64,000 nucleotides of DNA. Source: Tiliqua scincoides (lineage: Eukaryota; Chordata; Lepidosauria; Squamata; Scincidae). Where the stretch lies: positions 16,978,315-17,042,314 of the forward strand of contig NC_089830.1 of the NCBI RefSeq assembly GCF_035046505.1, in the 5' to 3' direction. The notes below the pieces were generated by a model. That model was not told where the DNA came from and made no database searches. It worked only from the letters and a program-made list of their open reading frames with translations. Shown here piece by piece: positions 18,027-29,765 of the stretch. The translations under genes were made by a program, and so were the position numbers. How positions within the stretch are numbered: the stretch's first letter is position 1; every line of letters starts with the position of its first letter.

Positions 18027-18828
18027 GGTCTCTCCCTTCTGCTTCCAGAAAGGCCGGCTGGCTGTGGTGGAGGACTCCAAGATGCTTCTGCTGCTGACTT
18101 TTTGTGAACAAAGCAGAGCCTGAATAAGAAGGATCTCAGTCATGGATGGACTCTTGCGCAGTGTGGCCGTGGCACGCGTCTGTGTGTCTGTGTGTTCTAT
18201 GGGCATTGCTAGGAGCCTTGGCAGCAGCTGCCTTGCACCCAAAGCCTCAAATCCAAGCACCTTTCCTTTCCCAAATGTTCTCATCCACATCTGAGAGCAG
18301 CTGCAAACCGGTCGCTGTGCTGTGTTGGCTTTTGGCAATTTTCTTCATCCCCTGACGCCCTTCGCTTCCCATGGTCCCTCCCCAGTCCACAAGAACCTTG
18401 CTGCCCTCACTGATTTCTGCCAAGCGCATCACGTCACTGCCCAGAACATCCATGCCCGCAGCACTGATGCAGTATGACCCTGTTGCACCTGGGGTTGTTG
18501 CATCCTGAGTTGAACCCGGAACATTCTGTATGAAAGCAGGTGCTCTGCCGCTGAGCTATGAACCTAGCACTGCGCTTAGACCCTTTGGTCCAGGCGTGAA
18601 ACCAGCTGGAAATATGAACTCTGAGAAATGATGTGAGCTGCCAACATGGAAAGTATCAAACAAGTATGGCAATACCTTGCACTTTTGTCTGGTTAGGGAC
18701 CAGAGCATGGATCAAAGTAAAAAATGGATGAATGTCGGAGCCTTATTTAGCTTGCAAATTGTTTAGGCTGGCAACAAAATGTAAATAACTATGTAACGCA
18801 TGTGAATGTGTGTAAAACCTAAACACCT
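18027..18828 (+). other. Probable 3' UTR of the CCN gene
   Basis: Non-coding sequence after the stop. No canonical AATAAA occurs before 19257-19262 and 19270-19275. An AGTAAA variant lies near 18714. A tRNA-SINE-like fragment on the - strand occupies about 18485-18570. The true poly(A) site is not resolved. Confidence 0.4.
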
Positions 18829-19110
18829 GCTATCCTGGGGGCCAGGGGCCAGGACTGCAAAATGCCGCACCTCCATGCACCCCCCCCATTCACATCTGGA
18901 GGTCTAAAAATGTCACTTCCAGTTTTCGATGAAGTGATGCTTTTAGGCCTTCTGAGGGCCAGAGAGGCCGCATGCAGCCTCCCCAGCCCAGTGTGCCTTC
19001 TGAGGCCTCCGGGAGGCCTAAAACCACCACTTCCAACTTTCACCAAAAACTGGAAGTGATTTTTTAGGGTTTCTGGAGGTCTTAGAAGGCCTTCTAAGAC
19101 CCTGTAAAAG
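18829..19110. repeat. Unknown dispersed repeat
   Basis: Contains inverted phrases ACTTCCAGTTTTCGATGAAG and CCAAAAACTGGAAGTGATTT, and repeated GGAGGTCTAAAA / GGAGGCCTAAAA. Family not named. Confidence 0.35.
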
Positions 19111-20440
19111 TGTCTAAAGGGCCTGTCAAGACAAAAAAGAAAAAAAAAAAGATGGTAGGGGGAAGAGGTCTCAGTGGCACCCCCTGCCAGGAAGCACCTG
19201 AGGGCATTTGCCCCCCTCCAACCCTCCCAAGTATGCCAATGAACCTATATAATAGAAATAAAAGAAAAAAATAAACATGACAAACATCATGGAAGTTTGG
19301 ATGAAATCAGGTGAAAGGAAAGCACACAGACAAAACTTGAAACGTGGTTAGAATTGAAAATGGCTGGAAGAGCAAAGCAATGAAAGGCAAGTGGGTGAAA
19401 GTCGAGGGACTGCGATACTGTACAACACATTCAAAGAATGGAGGCAAACTTTCAAACTCCTGAAGTATTAAGTTGTCCCAGGAGCAATACAGAAGAACCT
19501 GCCACATAAGATGATCCATCTTTCAGGAGAGACTTGAGCTGAGCAGTGGGTGTCGCTTCAGTTGAAGATGTGTGTTAAAATCTTGCTCCTCTTTGGCTAT
19601 TTGTAGGAGAGACTCCTGTTCCTTTCTCTGCACTGCTGCCCAGAAAAGAGCATCAGGGGGTCCCCCTTTCAAGACGTGGTTTTCCAGCTTGGCCTCTTGA
19701 ATTCCAATTTCAGCTGTCAATACCATGGAAATGCTCATTCCCATTCCCAAGTCTTTGTACAGTATTGTTAGTTATGTTACCTTGCCATATGGAGCATTAT
19801 TGGTTTCTCTGTTTATTACTTTCTCCTTCTCCTTCTTCTGGCTCTTCCTGCCTGCCCCAGTTCCAGTATTGAATCTGTGCTGGAGGAAAACAGCTCAGAA
19901 GCAACAGGAGTGCAGTCAGACAGCGCAGCAACCCATAGCTCTATTCTGTGCTTCCTCCAAGGAGCAGTAGAGTAGCGATAAGTAGGAGGAGTGGTAAGTA
20001 AGGAGGAGTGGCCTGGTAAGTACTGCAGGCACTGCAGTGCGCAGTGTTAGCAGCCCCTCCTACAGAGGCCATCCTCCTAGAGCCCCTCCTACAGAGGCCA
20101 TCCTCCTACAGCCTCCTACAGAGCCCCTACAGAGCCCCTTCAGAGCCATTTTGGGCAGCAATGGTAACACGTGGGCACTCACCAAACCAAGAGTGTTGCC
20201 GTAGCAGTCCGGAAAGGCTCCGACAGTGGGTGGCAGGGGGCCGCTTACACTGTGTGGCTGCAGTACTTGCAACACCACCCCCTCCACTGCTTCCACACCA
20301 CCACTGTCAAGGAGGCAACAGAATTTAGCCTCACAGCAACCTTGTGAGCTTGGTTAGGATAACAGCAAGGGAAGGAGGGTGGGAGGAGAGGGGGGAGGCT
20401 CAGGGTCATCTCAGTGAAATTCTAGAGCAGGAATCCAACA
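19111..20440. other. No gene; short tandem GA-rich and CTCCTACAG repeats
   Basis: Poly(A) signals at 19257 and 19270 could serve the CCN gene. Imperfect tandem CCTCCTACAGAGG units lie at about 20055-20140. No exon recognised. Confidence 0.45.
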
Positions 20441-20449
20441 GGTATTCTG

Positions 20450-20602
20450 GTCCTAATCCAGGCCAGATGAGGACGGGTCTGTAGATTGATGGTAGAGCAC
20501 ATGCTGTATATGTAGAAGGTCCCAGATTTGATCTTTGGTAACTCCAGGCAAAAGAGGGAAAATCCAGAGTCCCGCAGCTGTGCTGAGAAAGGAAGAGCTT
20601 CA
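20450..20602 (+). repeat. tRNA-derived SINE, 5' half
   Basis: TCTGTAGATTGATGGTAGAG, AGAAGGTCCCAGATTTGATC and the CTCCAGGCAAAAG region in SINE order; interrupted by the hAT at 20611. Confidence 0.55.
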
Positions 20603-20610
20603 CTGTAGAG

Positions 20611-21244
20611 CAGTGGTTCCCAAACTGTGGGTCAAGACCCACTGGTGGGTCACGACCTGGCTTTTGGTGCTTCACGAAAGGCTGGGCAGAGCCTCCAGTG
20701 TAAACAAAGGTAATGGCAAGATCAGATAACTAAGTGCCCCAAGCCCTGAGGCTATTAAAAAAAATCAGGTAGCTGCTAGTTACCCTATGAACAGCTCAGC
20801 TCCTAGAGTTTGCAAGACAGCTGCTAATTGCCCTGCAAAGAGCTCAGCTCCTGGGGTTTGCAAGGAGATGAGCTCCTGCAGTTTGCAAGCATGTGTAAGT
20901 TTGGGGAGATGAATATGTCTAATTTATTCCCCCTAAGAAAGAACTCCTAAAAAACCCAGAAGTTTTTTGTTATTTTTTTTTTTTCTGGGAATGTGGGAAA
21001 GGAAGGCGAGCAGCCATTAAAGTCCATTAGGGCTACTTCATTATGAGAAATGGATTGAGTTTTTTGTAAATAAATAAACAAACAAAAATGTTATTACTTG
21101 TAAGTAAGTAAATAAATAAGAATATTACTTCTTTCTAAGTCTCTTTTTTAAAAAGTCTGGCAAACTTGGTGGGTTTAGATGGGCCCTGATAAGAGTGTCA
21201 TTTGAAAAAGTGGGTCCCAACATTAAAATGTTTGGGGACCACTG
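20611..21244. mobile_element. hAT-like element (634 bp)
   Basis: Ends CAGTGGTTCCCAAACTGTGG and TGTTTGGGGACCACTG. Target duplication CTGTAGAG (20603-20610) and CTGTCGAG (21245-21252), one mismatch. Confidence 0.85.
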
Positions 21245-21252
21245 CTGTCGAG

Positions 21253-22282
21253 TGTAATGGAAATGCGCAAGATCCCTCTGGGAGAAAGGGTGTGGTGTCA
21301 GCACCTGATGAAGGGAGAGTATGGTGGTTAGTAGAAGGAGGAAAGAAGGAAGCAGCTGGATGGACGGACGGCTGATGGACCAACTGACGGACTAACTGAC
21401 GAAAGGTCAGATGGGTGAATGGACTTTGGAGACTGCTGGAGATTGGTGTGTGGCTGCCATGCCCAAGACCTGCTGGGGACCAAGGTGTTGCTGCAGTAGC
21501 TGGAGAAGCTGCAGGCAGGAGAGGGGAGAAAGGAAGACCTCTGTAGGTTAAACAGAGTGGTGGTGGGGTCCAGCAGTGTTGCAGTGGAGAACTGGGGCCA
21601 CTGTTGGGGAACGAAGGGGAATTAATTAGCTTAGGGTGGGCATAGGTTCTCTAAGTGAAGCTTGGATTGGGAATCTGGCAAAACATAGAGTCATATCAGG
21701 CATTACAGAACAGCCCTCTTGTGGTCAGTGCCTGAAATATCCCATAGAGTGGGACACAATTCCTTCCATAATTAAAAAAAAATGCTCTGAATTTGCTTTT
21801 AGTGAGCAAATTCTTCTTTTTAAAGCATATTAAAGTCAATGTATTTAAAGAATTGCGTACATTTAATGGATTCAAGTTAATTTCCTGTATTCCACCATAA
21901 ATCATCATGTCCTCTCCAGCTCTCATTGCAGTTTACAAAGTAACAAATATGGCAATCTTATGCATGTTCACTCGGAGGTCAGTCACATTTTACCTAATGG
22001 AGTAGTATTTTACATGTGCATGGAGTCAGCATGTGCAGGACTGGAGTGAAAAATTTCCTTCCCTTAAGCTGCAAGCCTCTACACACCTCCCAGGAAAGTG
22101 TGTTCCTGGGAGTAGGAACACCATGGGATTGCTCTATGAATATAACTTGCAGGTGACTGTGAGCAAGCCATAGTCTGGTCTTGTGAGTCTGGTGCAATGT
22201 TGTCTCCAGAATTTTTCTCACTCTGGTTGCCTCTATCGAAACAGGTTCATGGGCCAACATAGGTTGGAGAACCTGCAGGATG
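21253..22282. other. No recognised feature
   Basis: A short degenerate GGACGGACGGCTGATGGAC tract at about 21360; otherwise nothing. Confidence 0.45.
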
Positions 22283-22572
22283 CCACGGGACATTGTGATG
22301 GCACCTGGCCTAGATGCCTTTAGAAAAGGGACTGGACAGATTGTTGGAGGAAAGGTCCATCACAGGTTACAAGCCATGATGGGTATGTACAACCTCCCAA
22401 TTTTAGAAGTAGGCTGCTTCAGAAGATCAGGTGCAAGGGTTTGGCACCTGGATGCAGGTCTCTTGTTGTCATTTGTGCTCTTGGAGGCATCCCATGAGCC
22501 ACTGTGAGATGCAGGAAGTTGGACTAGTTGGGCCTCTGGCCTGATCTAGTGGGGCTCTTCTTACATTTATAT
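22283..22572 (+). mobile_element. CR1-like LINE 3' end, diverged
   Basis: From CTAGATGCCTTTAGAAAAGG to GATGCAGGAAGTTGGACTAG and a degraded TTCTTACATTTATATG terminus. Confidence 0.8.
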
Positions 22573-23084
22573 GTGCTTAGTTTCTTAGGAGCCTGGAGGA
22601 ATGTCTCAGTGAAACCCCTACATGAGCGTGGCTGAAACCAACTACCATATCTCTCCACTCCTTCTAGAACTGCCTCCCCTAGGAGCACCTCCACATGGCT
22701 GCATGATCTGAGGGACAGCTAAGACAGCAAGATCCTTCCCTAGGTGGGAGCAACTGCTTTTTGGCCCCCCTGCTAGATTGGCCTCCTTCAACACTCATTC
22801 CTCGCGGTTATTATAAACAACTGTGTAACACGATATAAGCATTGGTATCTGGATTAATTTCCTCTTCCTTCCCCATCCCTTGTTTCAGACCAAGATCTTG
22901 AGAGGAATTTTATCAGGGGGTACAAATTTCTTTCCGACCCCTTCTCTTCTCCTTTGGATTGTAATTTGATACAATCATTGGATCGTAGTTTCTGCAAATC
23001 CCTATATATAAAACTATGTAGGCTTACACAGAATGTGAATGCTAATCCCATCGCAATATATGCAAACATTTTCGGAGATCTCAA
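22573..23084. other. No recognised feature
   Basis: No exon or repeat recognised. Confidence 0.4.
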
Positions 23085-23305
23085 GAAATGTCGGGCTCCC
23101 CTCCTTTGGTTTCTGGGCCCCCTTTTTGACCCTGGGCCCAGGTACAATGTAGCCCCTGCATCCCCCTCTCATGGGCCATGGTGAATTCAGAAAATGTAAG
23201 ATCCCAGGAAATTTTCGAGCTCCATCCCTTGGCTGTCAGGCCCCCCTTTTGACCCAGGGCCTGGGTGCAATTTACCCCCTGCACCCCTCTTTCATGAGCC
23301 CTGTA
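23085..23305. repeat. Tandem pair of about 115-bp units
   Basis: Two similar units share GGCCCCCCTTTTGACCC-like, GGGCCTGGGTGCAAT and CCCCTGCACCCC/TCATGGGCC segments. Family unknown. Confidence 0.45.
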
Positions 23306-23881
23306 AAGACCTTAATCTTTCTGGAACACATTGGCAGAAAGGCAACACATACCAAGTCAAATCAATTAATTACTTCATTTTTTAAAGTGCAAGTAGGAAC
23401 CGCAGTTTGCCAGCACCGGGGCCTTGAGAACTGCGACTGTCCCTGGTAATGGGGATGGCAGAAGCATATGGTTACAACAGACGTATCGGTCACTTCTACT
23501 CCAGCCCAGTGAAAAGAAAGGCAGGTGCTCAACCACCAACCCTCCTCTGAAACCCAAAGTTTCCAGTGCTGAGCTTCAAATAGCCACAGAACAGATGTGT
23601 AAAGCACACCAGAGTTCATGTGGCCCGGACGCGAGAGGGGCTTTGTGGAGGCTTAGCAGCTTATGGGCTCTGCTCATCACATCATTCCAGGGGGCTGGTT
23701 CCCCTGCCTGATCTCTACAGGATAAGAGATGCTTCCATTCAGCTGTCTGGGTGAATCTCTGATGACTGGTACAGCCAGACTTCCAGGGCTGGCCTGAGCA
23801 GTTAAAAAATACAACAATTCTGATTGTGTTGTCTTTGTTTACGTAGTCATGGTATATCAAGGAACAGGTGTTGGTGGCTTA
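23306..23881. other. No recognised feature
   Basis: No exon or repeat recognised. Confidence 0.4.
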
Positions 23882-24877
23882 AGAACGACATAAGAACAGC
23901 CCCACTGGAGCAGGCCATAGGCCCATCTAGTCCAGCTTCCTGTATCTCACAGTGGCCTCACCAAATGCCCCAGGGAGCACACCTGATAACAAGAAGACCT
24001 GCAAGGCCTCCTGGGAATTGTAGTTAAGAACATAAGAACAGCCCCACTGGATCAGGCCATAGGCCCATCTAGTCCAGCTTCCTGTATCTCACAGTGGCCT
24101 CACCAAATGCCCCAGGGAGCACACCTGATAACAAGAGACCTGCATCCTGGTGGCCTCCCTTGCATCTGACATAGCCCATTTCTAAAATCAGGAGGTTGCA
24201 CATACACATCATGGCTTGTAACCCATAATGGATTTTTCCTCCAGAAACGTATCCAATCCCCTTTTAAAGGCATCTAAGCCAGATGCTGTCACCACATCCT
24301 GTGGCAAAGAGTTCCACAGACCGACCACACGCTGAGTAAAGAAATATTTTCTTTTGTCTGTTCTAACTCTCCCAACACTCAATTTTAGTGGCTGTCCCCT
24401 GGTTCTGGTGTTATGTGAGAGTGTAAAGAGCATCTCTCTATCCACTTTATCCTTCCCGTGCATAATTTTGTATGTCTCAATCATGTCCCCCCTCAGGCGC
24501 CTCTTTTCTAGACTGAAGAGGCCCAAATGCCATAGCCTTTCCTCATAAGGAAGATGCCCCAGCCCTGCAATCATCTTAGTTGCTCTCTTTTGCACCTTTT
24601 CCATTTCCACTATATCCTTTTTGAGATGCGGCAACCAGAACCAGACACAATACTCCAGGTGTGGCCTTACCAACGATTTGTACAGCGGCATTATAATATT
24701 AGCTGTTTTGTTCTCAATACCTTTTCTAATTATCCCAAGAATAGAATTGGCCTTCTTTGTGTCACTGGGTTGACACTTTCATCGACCTGTCCACCACCAC
24801 CCCAAGATCTCACTCCTCATCTGTCACAGACAGCTCAGAACCCATCAGCCTATATGTGAAATTTTGAAGTTTTGTCT
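23882..24877 (-). mobile_element. CR1-like LINE, RT C-terminus and 3' end (dimeric 3' tail)
   Basis: The coding part at 24209-24691 reads YKSLVRPHLEYC, YEERLWHLGLFSLEKRRLRG, RVVGLWNSLPQDVV. Upstream codons to 24877 continue with RLMGSELSVTDEE. The 3' tail is present twice, joined by the ACTACAATTCCC spacer (RC at about 24014). Its missing 5' neighbour lies inverted at 24878-25052. Confidence 0.9.
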
Positions 24878-25052
24878 GGGGACCGGTGCTCTTCAACCTC
24901 TTCATAAATGACTTGGAGACAGGGTTGAGCAGTGAGGTGGCTAAGTTTGCAGACGACACCAAACGTTTCCGAGTGGTGAAGACCAGAAGTGATTGTGAGG
25001 AGCTCCAGAAGGATCTCTCCAAACTGGCAGAATGGGCAGCAAAATGGCAGAT
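24878..25052 (+). mobile_element. CR1-like RT segment, inverted relative to its 3' part
   Basis: Encodes GPVLFNLFINDLETGL, FADDTKRFRVVKT and LQKDLSKLAEWAAKWQM, including the F-A-D-D catalytic motif. It directly precedes, in protein order, the - strand segment ending at 24877. Consistent with a twin-primed or otherwise inverted integration. Confidence 0.8.
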
Positions 25053-25106
25053 GCCATTAATCTGGAAGTGATGTCATAGCCAGAGGTGACATCATCAATT
25101 TAGAAA
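25049..25106. repeat. hAT fragment shared with 26310-26757
   Basis: The segment GATGCCATTAATCTGGAAGT to ATCATCAATTTA is repeated almost exactly at 26382-26440. Confidence 0.6.
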
Positions 25107-25109
25107 GAT

Positions 25110-25320
25110 TTAGGGATCACATTTGTACTCTTTCCTTCCCCCCAATGAATGCAGTGTAGCATGCATCCTTTTCCCACTTCATCCTCACAACAATGTCCTT
25201 TTCCTCACTAGGATGAGAGGTAGCAGTTGAGCCGAAGTCACCCAGTGAGCTTCGTGGCTAAGTGGGAATTCAAAACTCAGTACTCCCTGATCATAAGCTG
25301 AGCCGTGAACAACTCCTGGC
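25110..25320 (-). repeat. MIR-like CORE-SINE
   Basis: Minus strand carries the tRNA-like head region, GGGAATTCAAAACTC complement and the CORE phrase around AAGTCACCCAGTGAGCTTC. Confidence 0.6.
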
Positions 25321-25423
25321 TCTCAGCAATTACCTCCAGACCCCCAGAATGTGCATCCGTTGCTGTTGTCCCCTTGCCTGTCTCCTCTTCTGTTAGGCTT
25401 TTGGCTGTGAAATGGCCTCATGC

Positions 25424-25793
25424 AGGGCCGGCCCTGGGAGTGGTGAAGCCCAATATGGAGTGCTCGTGCAAAGCCCCCCATCCTCCCCGCGGCCCCCCCA
25501 CTCACCAAGCAGCCACAGCAAGCTAGACACGTGTGGCGAAATGTGGCATCCAGAAATAGTTGGCGGTGATGTCATCCCCACCAACTACTTCAAGGAGGCC
25601 CGCTTCGGGCCAGATGGACTCAGGGCCAGGTGAGCCCATACGAACCAATGCTCCTCTCACCACTGCACCCTCCCAGCCATTCAGATACTGGCTGTGGCAG
25701 TGGCCAATCTACCCACCCTCCCCCCCGTGCAGAGCCCCCCTAAAGCGTGGAGCCTATAAGAAATATTGCAAATAGCCCTAAGGCTGGTCCTGG
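25424..25793. mobile_element. TIR element (CAGGGCCGGCCCT family)
   Basis: Ends CAGGGCCGGCCCTGGGAG and AAGGCTGGTCCTGGG are imperfect inverted copies. A related element is at about 63665-63975. Confidence 0.5.
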
Positions 25794-25835
25794 GTGTATC
25801 TCTTACCTCCTTAGGCTGGATCACAAGGGGCTTAT

Positions 25836-26130
25836 TATTAAGAATATTTATATACCACTTTTTGACAAAAAGTAGTTCACAAAGCTGGCTTACATAGCAA
25901 AGTAAGACAGTAAATGGTTTCCTCTGTTCAAAGATTCACAGTCTAAAAAGAGGTGCAGAAAAGACAGCAGCAAACAGGCACAGGAAAAGGTGTCCAGCTG
26001 GGGTGAAGAGGGACAGTTACTCTCCCCCTGCTCAGTAGGAGTACCCCACTTTGAAAGTACCCCACTTCTTTGCCCAGCTATCAGGGGAGAAGATGAGTGG
26101 GTTGAGCCACATGTTTTATTGAAAAAAGGT
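25836..26130 (-). repeat. LINE/SINE L2-type tail
   Basis: TATTTATATACCACTTTTTGACAAAAAGT is the complement of the tail seen at 34505-34617, followed by a related body. Borders approximate. Confidence 0.4.
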
Positions 26131-26309
26131 GAATTCTGAGCAGTGCTTGAATTACAGAAGGGCTGAAAAGGGCACCCCCCCTTATCTTTCAAGATGCCTC
26201 CTTAGCTACCGTTTTCAAAGGCTCGAGGAAAGCCACTGCATCTATGTGACTGACTGAGACAGGTGGTAGAAAGGTGGGCTGGAGCATCAGGGACTTTGAC
26301 TCTCTCGTC

Positions 26310-26757
26310 CAGTAGTTCTCAAACTTCTTAGCACCAGAACCCACTTTTTAGCATGACAATCTGTCAGGACCCACCAGAATGATGCCATTAATCTGGAAGT
26401 GATGTCATAGCCAGAGGTGACATCATCAATTTAAGCTTCAAACCTAAGCTGCAATCAGCCTAAGGTCCCATTACATTGAGTGCTCGTGCTGTTATTTTGC
26501 ATAGCTCAGAATTCAAACATTCCAGTTCAGAAATCAAAGCAGAAGGCGGACTTGGATCCTTCTCCAGCCACACAGCCCTTTCCAGAATCCCATCTTCCCA
26601 CCTGTTCAGGGCAAAGCACCAGGCCTCTCTCGCACTGGGCGCCTGCCCTCCTAGCAGCTCTGTATTTTCAGGGCTGACTGAGATAGGTGCTATGTGACCC
26701 ACCTGAAATTGGCTTGCGACCCACCTAGTGCATTCCAACCACCAGTTTGAGAAACTG
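26310..26757. mobile_element. hAT-like element
   Basis: Ends CAGTAGTTCTCAAACTT and AGTTTGAGAAACTG. Flanks CTCTCGTC and CTCTAGCC fit an 8-bp duplication with two mismatches. Inserted into a family G element. Confidence 0.7.
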
Positions 26758-26910
26758 CTCTAGCCCACCACTTTCCTCTCCTCCACACGTCCTCTTCCAC
26801 TCCATTCCCCCTTCCTTTTCCGATCCAGGGAACAGGTGGAGGAGTGGTGGCTGGCACAACATTGCATGAGAGGGGACAACATTTGGGGTAGTACTTCAGA
26901 TGCCAGGAGG
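26758..26910. repeat. Family G TIR element fragment
   Basis: CTAGCCCACCACTTTCCTCT, CTCCACACGTCC and CCGATCCAGGG in the family order. Confidence 0.45.
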
Positions 26911-27008
26911 TCCTGGTTGGATCCAGTCCTGACTATGAGGGGGGTTGGTTTGACTGGTGGGGGACAGTCGGTGGGCTGGAGGGGGCTAATTACATTAATT
27001 ATATGTAA

Positions 27009-27098
27009 TATAGGCTCCAATCCTATCCACACTTTCCTCAGAGTAAGTCCCATGGACTCTAATGGGACTGAGTAGACTTGCATAGGATTGGGCTCATA
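27009..27098. repeat. Short palindromic element, family P
   Basis: Ends CAATCCTATCCACACTT and AGACTTGCATAGGATTG are inverted; the centre is AGTAAGTCCCATGGACTCTA. About 85-90 bp; many copies in this window. Confidence 0.65.
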
Positions 27099-27100
27099 GT

Positions 27101-27518
27101 TTTTAATTTAATAATAAGTAATATAGTTTTAAATTAGACACATGAAATCAATATATATGAGTGTTTTTTAACTTTTATTTTGTACTATATTTTTTTGGCA
27201 TGTCCTGCATTTTGGGGAACCTTGTCCTGTTTTGCGGTTATTTCATTAAAGGGCCCTCTACCTTTTTTCTCCATTAATCAAGCACTAACTGGACTATAAT
27301 CATCTTCAACAGATGCATGAAGTGTTATCCCGAGTAGGTAGGTGCATGAATGAGTATATACACACAAGGCTTATATACACACAAGGCTGGTGTATAGAAA
27401 AAAACAGAGAAAAAATGCAAACAGTGAGACTAAAGTTTACAAAAATGCATGCGCTACAGTCTGTATCATTTGTATGGAAAATAAAAACAGCATAGTGATA
27501 ATTTATACTAATAGTAAT
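27101..27518. other. No recognised feature
   Basis: AT-rich. A few near-direct repeats of ACACACAAGGC at about 27360-27385. Confidence 0.4.
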
Positions 27519-27607
27519 TGGTTATGCAAAGTTAATTTTACTCCAAAATTGGTTATGCAAAGTTAATTTTACTCCAAAATTGGTTATGCAAAGTTAATTT
27601 TACTCCA
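27519..27607. repeat. 31-bp tandem repeat, three copies
   Basis: Near-perfect units GGTTATGCAAAGTTAATTTT followed by ACTCCAAAATT, immediately left of the hAT at 27608. Confidence 0.85.
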
Positions 27608-28125
27608 TCTGATTTTCAAAGTGGGCGCTAGCGCCCCCCAGGGGGGGGGGTTGGAAAGATCCAAGGGGGCGTTGAAAGTAAAATGGGCGTTAGGGGGGCG
27701 ATGGGGACAAAGTGGGCGATAGGGGGGCAGTGACAGGTCAGGCCAGGTGAAAAACGCTGGCCGCCACCAAAAAAAAAGGGGTTCCAGGCGGCCAGCGTTT
27801 GAATTTGGCGCGCTTTGTCCTTGCGCGCCTCTGATTTGTTTTTCTCTGCCTGGAGTCAATGAGCTGGAGAAGGAGGCTCCTCCCCCCTCACCACTCAGAG
27901 CGCTCCAGACTTCTGAGGCAACAGCCTCGTGAGTGCTCTTCCCCTGCGCCGCTTTGCCGCCTGCCTCCCTGCTTGTGAGGCCACAGCCTCAAGCTGGTCG
28001 TGGTGCCTGCCTGCTGCCTGTGTGGCCACAGCTGCTTGCCTGTGCCGTGTGCCTGCCATCGCCACCACAGACTCTGCAGCAGTCTTCTCCATTGATATCC
28101 AGGTAAAAGAGGAGAAGGAAGTATA

Positions 28126-28222
28126 AGTGTGCAATCCTGAGGCTGTCTACTCAGAAGTAAGTTCCATTATATTCAATGGGACTTACTCCCAAGAAAGTGT
28201 CTTAAGGATTGCAGCCTCAATA
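28126..28222. repeat. Family P palindromic element, site of LINE insertion
   Basis: TGCAATCCTGAGGCTGTCTA to AGGATTGCAGCCTC. Its last 12 bp (GCAGCCTCAATA) form the target duplication of the LINE. Confidence 0.65.
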
Positions 28223-29765
28223 GGTATTGGCAACCTTCAGTCTCGAAAGACTATGGTATCGCGCTCTGAAAGGTGGTTCTGGCACAGCGTCTAGTGTGGC
28301 TGAAAAGGCCAATCCGGGAGTGACAATCCCTTCCACACCGGGAGCAAGTGCAGTCTGTCCCTGGTCTGTCTCCCTGGCTATGGGCCTTCCTTCTTTGCCT
28401 CTTAGCCTCAGACTGTTGGCAAAGTGTCTCTTCAAACTGGGAAAGGCCATGCTGCACAGCCTGCCTCCGAGCGGGCCGTTCAGAGGCCAGGGTTTCCCAC
28501 TTGTTGAGGTCCATCCCTAAGGCCTTCAGATCCCTCTTGCAGATGTCCTTGTATCGCAGCTGTGGTCTACCTGTAGGGCGCTTTCCTTGCACGAGTTCTC
28601 CATAGAGGAGATCCTTTGGGATCCGGCCATCATCCATTCTCACGACATGACCAAGCCAACGCAGGCGTCTCTGTTTCAGCAGTGAATACATGCTAGGGAT
28701 TCCAGCACGTTCCAGGACTGTGTTGTTTGGAACTTTGTCCTGCCAGGTGATGCCGAGGATGCGTCAGAGGCAGCGCATGTGGAAAGCGCTCAGTTTCCTC
28801 TCCTGTTGTGAGCGAAGAGTCCATGACTCGCTGCAGTACAGAAGTGTACTCAGGACGCAAGCTCTGTAGACCTGGATCTTGGTATGTTCCGTCAGCTTCT
28901 TGTTGGACCAGACTCTCTTTGTGAGTCTGGAAAACGTGGTAGCTGCTTTACCGATGCGCTTGTTTAGCTCGGTATCGAGAGAATGAGTGTCGGAGATCGT
29001 TGAGCCAAGGTACACAAAGTCATGGACAACCTCCAGTTCATGCTCAGAGATTGTAATGCAGGGAGGTGAGTCCACATCCTGAACCATAACCTGTGTTTTC
29101 TTCAGGCTGATTGTCAGTCCAAAATCTTGGCAGGCCTTGCTAAAACGATCCATGAGCTGCTGGAGATCTTTGGCAGAGTGGGTAGTGACAGCTGCATCGT
29201 CGGCAAAGAGGAAGTCACGCAGACATTTCAGCTGGACTTTGGATTTTGCTCTCAGTCTGAAGAGGTTGAAGAGCTTTCCGTCTGATCTGGTCCGGAGATA
29301 GATGCCTTCTGTTGCAGTTCCAAAGGCCTGCTTCAGCAGGACAGCGAAGAAAATCCCAAACAAGGTTGGTGCAAGAACACAGCCCTGCTTCACTCCGCTT
29401 CGGATGTCAAAAGGGTCTGATGTGGAGCCATCGAAGACAACAGTGCCCTTCATGTCCTTGTGGAAAGATCTGATGATGCTGAGGAGCCTGGGTGGACATC
29501 CAATCTTGGGGAGAATCTTGAAGAGGCCGTCTCTGCTGACCAGGTCGAAAGCCTTTGTGAGATCTATGAAGGCTATAAAGAGTGGCTGTCGTTGTTCCCT
29601 GCATTTCTCCTGCAGTTGTCTAAGGGAGAATACCATATCAGTGGTGGACCTGTTGGCTCGGAATCCACACTGCGATTCTGGATAGACGCTCTCAATACAT
29701 TACGTTAAAAACATGCATGTTAAAAAACGTTTTAACATACGTTAAAAACATTACGTTAAATACAT
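28223..29765 (-). mobile_element. Non-LTR LINE, RT and C-terminal domain, nearly open frame
   Basis: A 12-bp target duplication GCAGCCTCAATA lies at 28211-28222 and 29766-29777. The - strand encodes QCGFRANRSTTDMVFSL, FIAFIDLTKAFD, GVKQGCVLAPTLF and FADDAAVTTHS (RT motifs including F-A-D-D), then RLRWLGHVVRMDDGRIPKDL and a C-terminal zinc-knuckle-like CSRCGRDCHSRIGLFSHTRR. Frames 28764-29636 and 28251-28691 are separated by only one stop (TGA at a former CGA). 5'-truncated at about 29697, with about 68 bp of ACGTTAAAAAC-rich filler before the duplication. Clade not settled; the 3' tail is shared with the 5S SINEs. Confidence 0.9.

Noticed and set aside
17706-18338. A 210-aa protein on the - strand
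   Set aside because: It is the antisense shadow of CCN exon 5 and its 3' flank.
27519-27607. CRISPR-like regular repeat
   Set aside because: Direct tandem units without spacers in a vertebrate genome.
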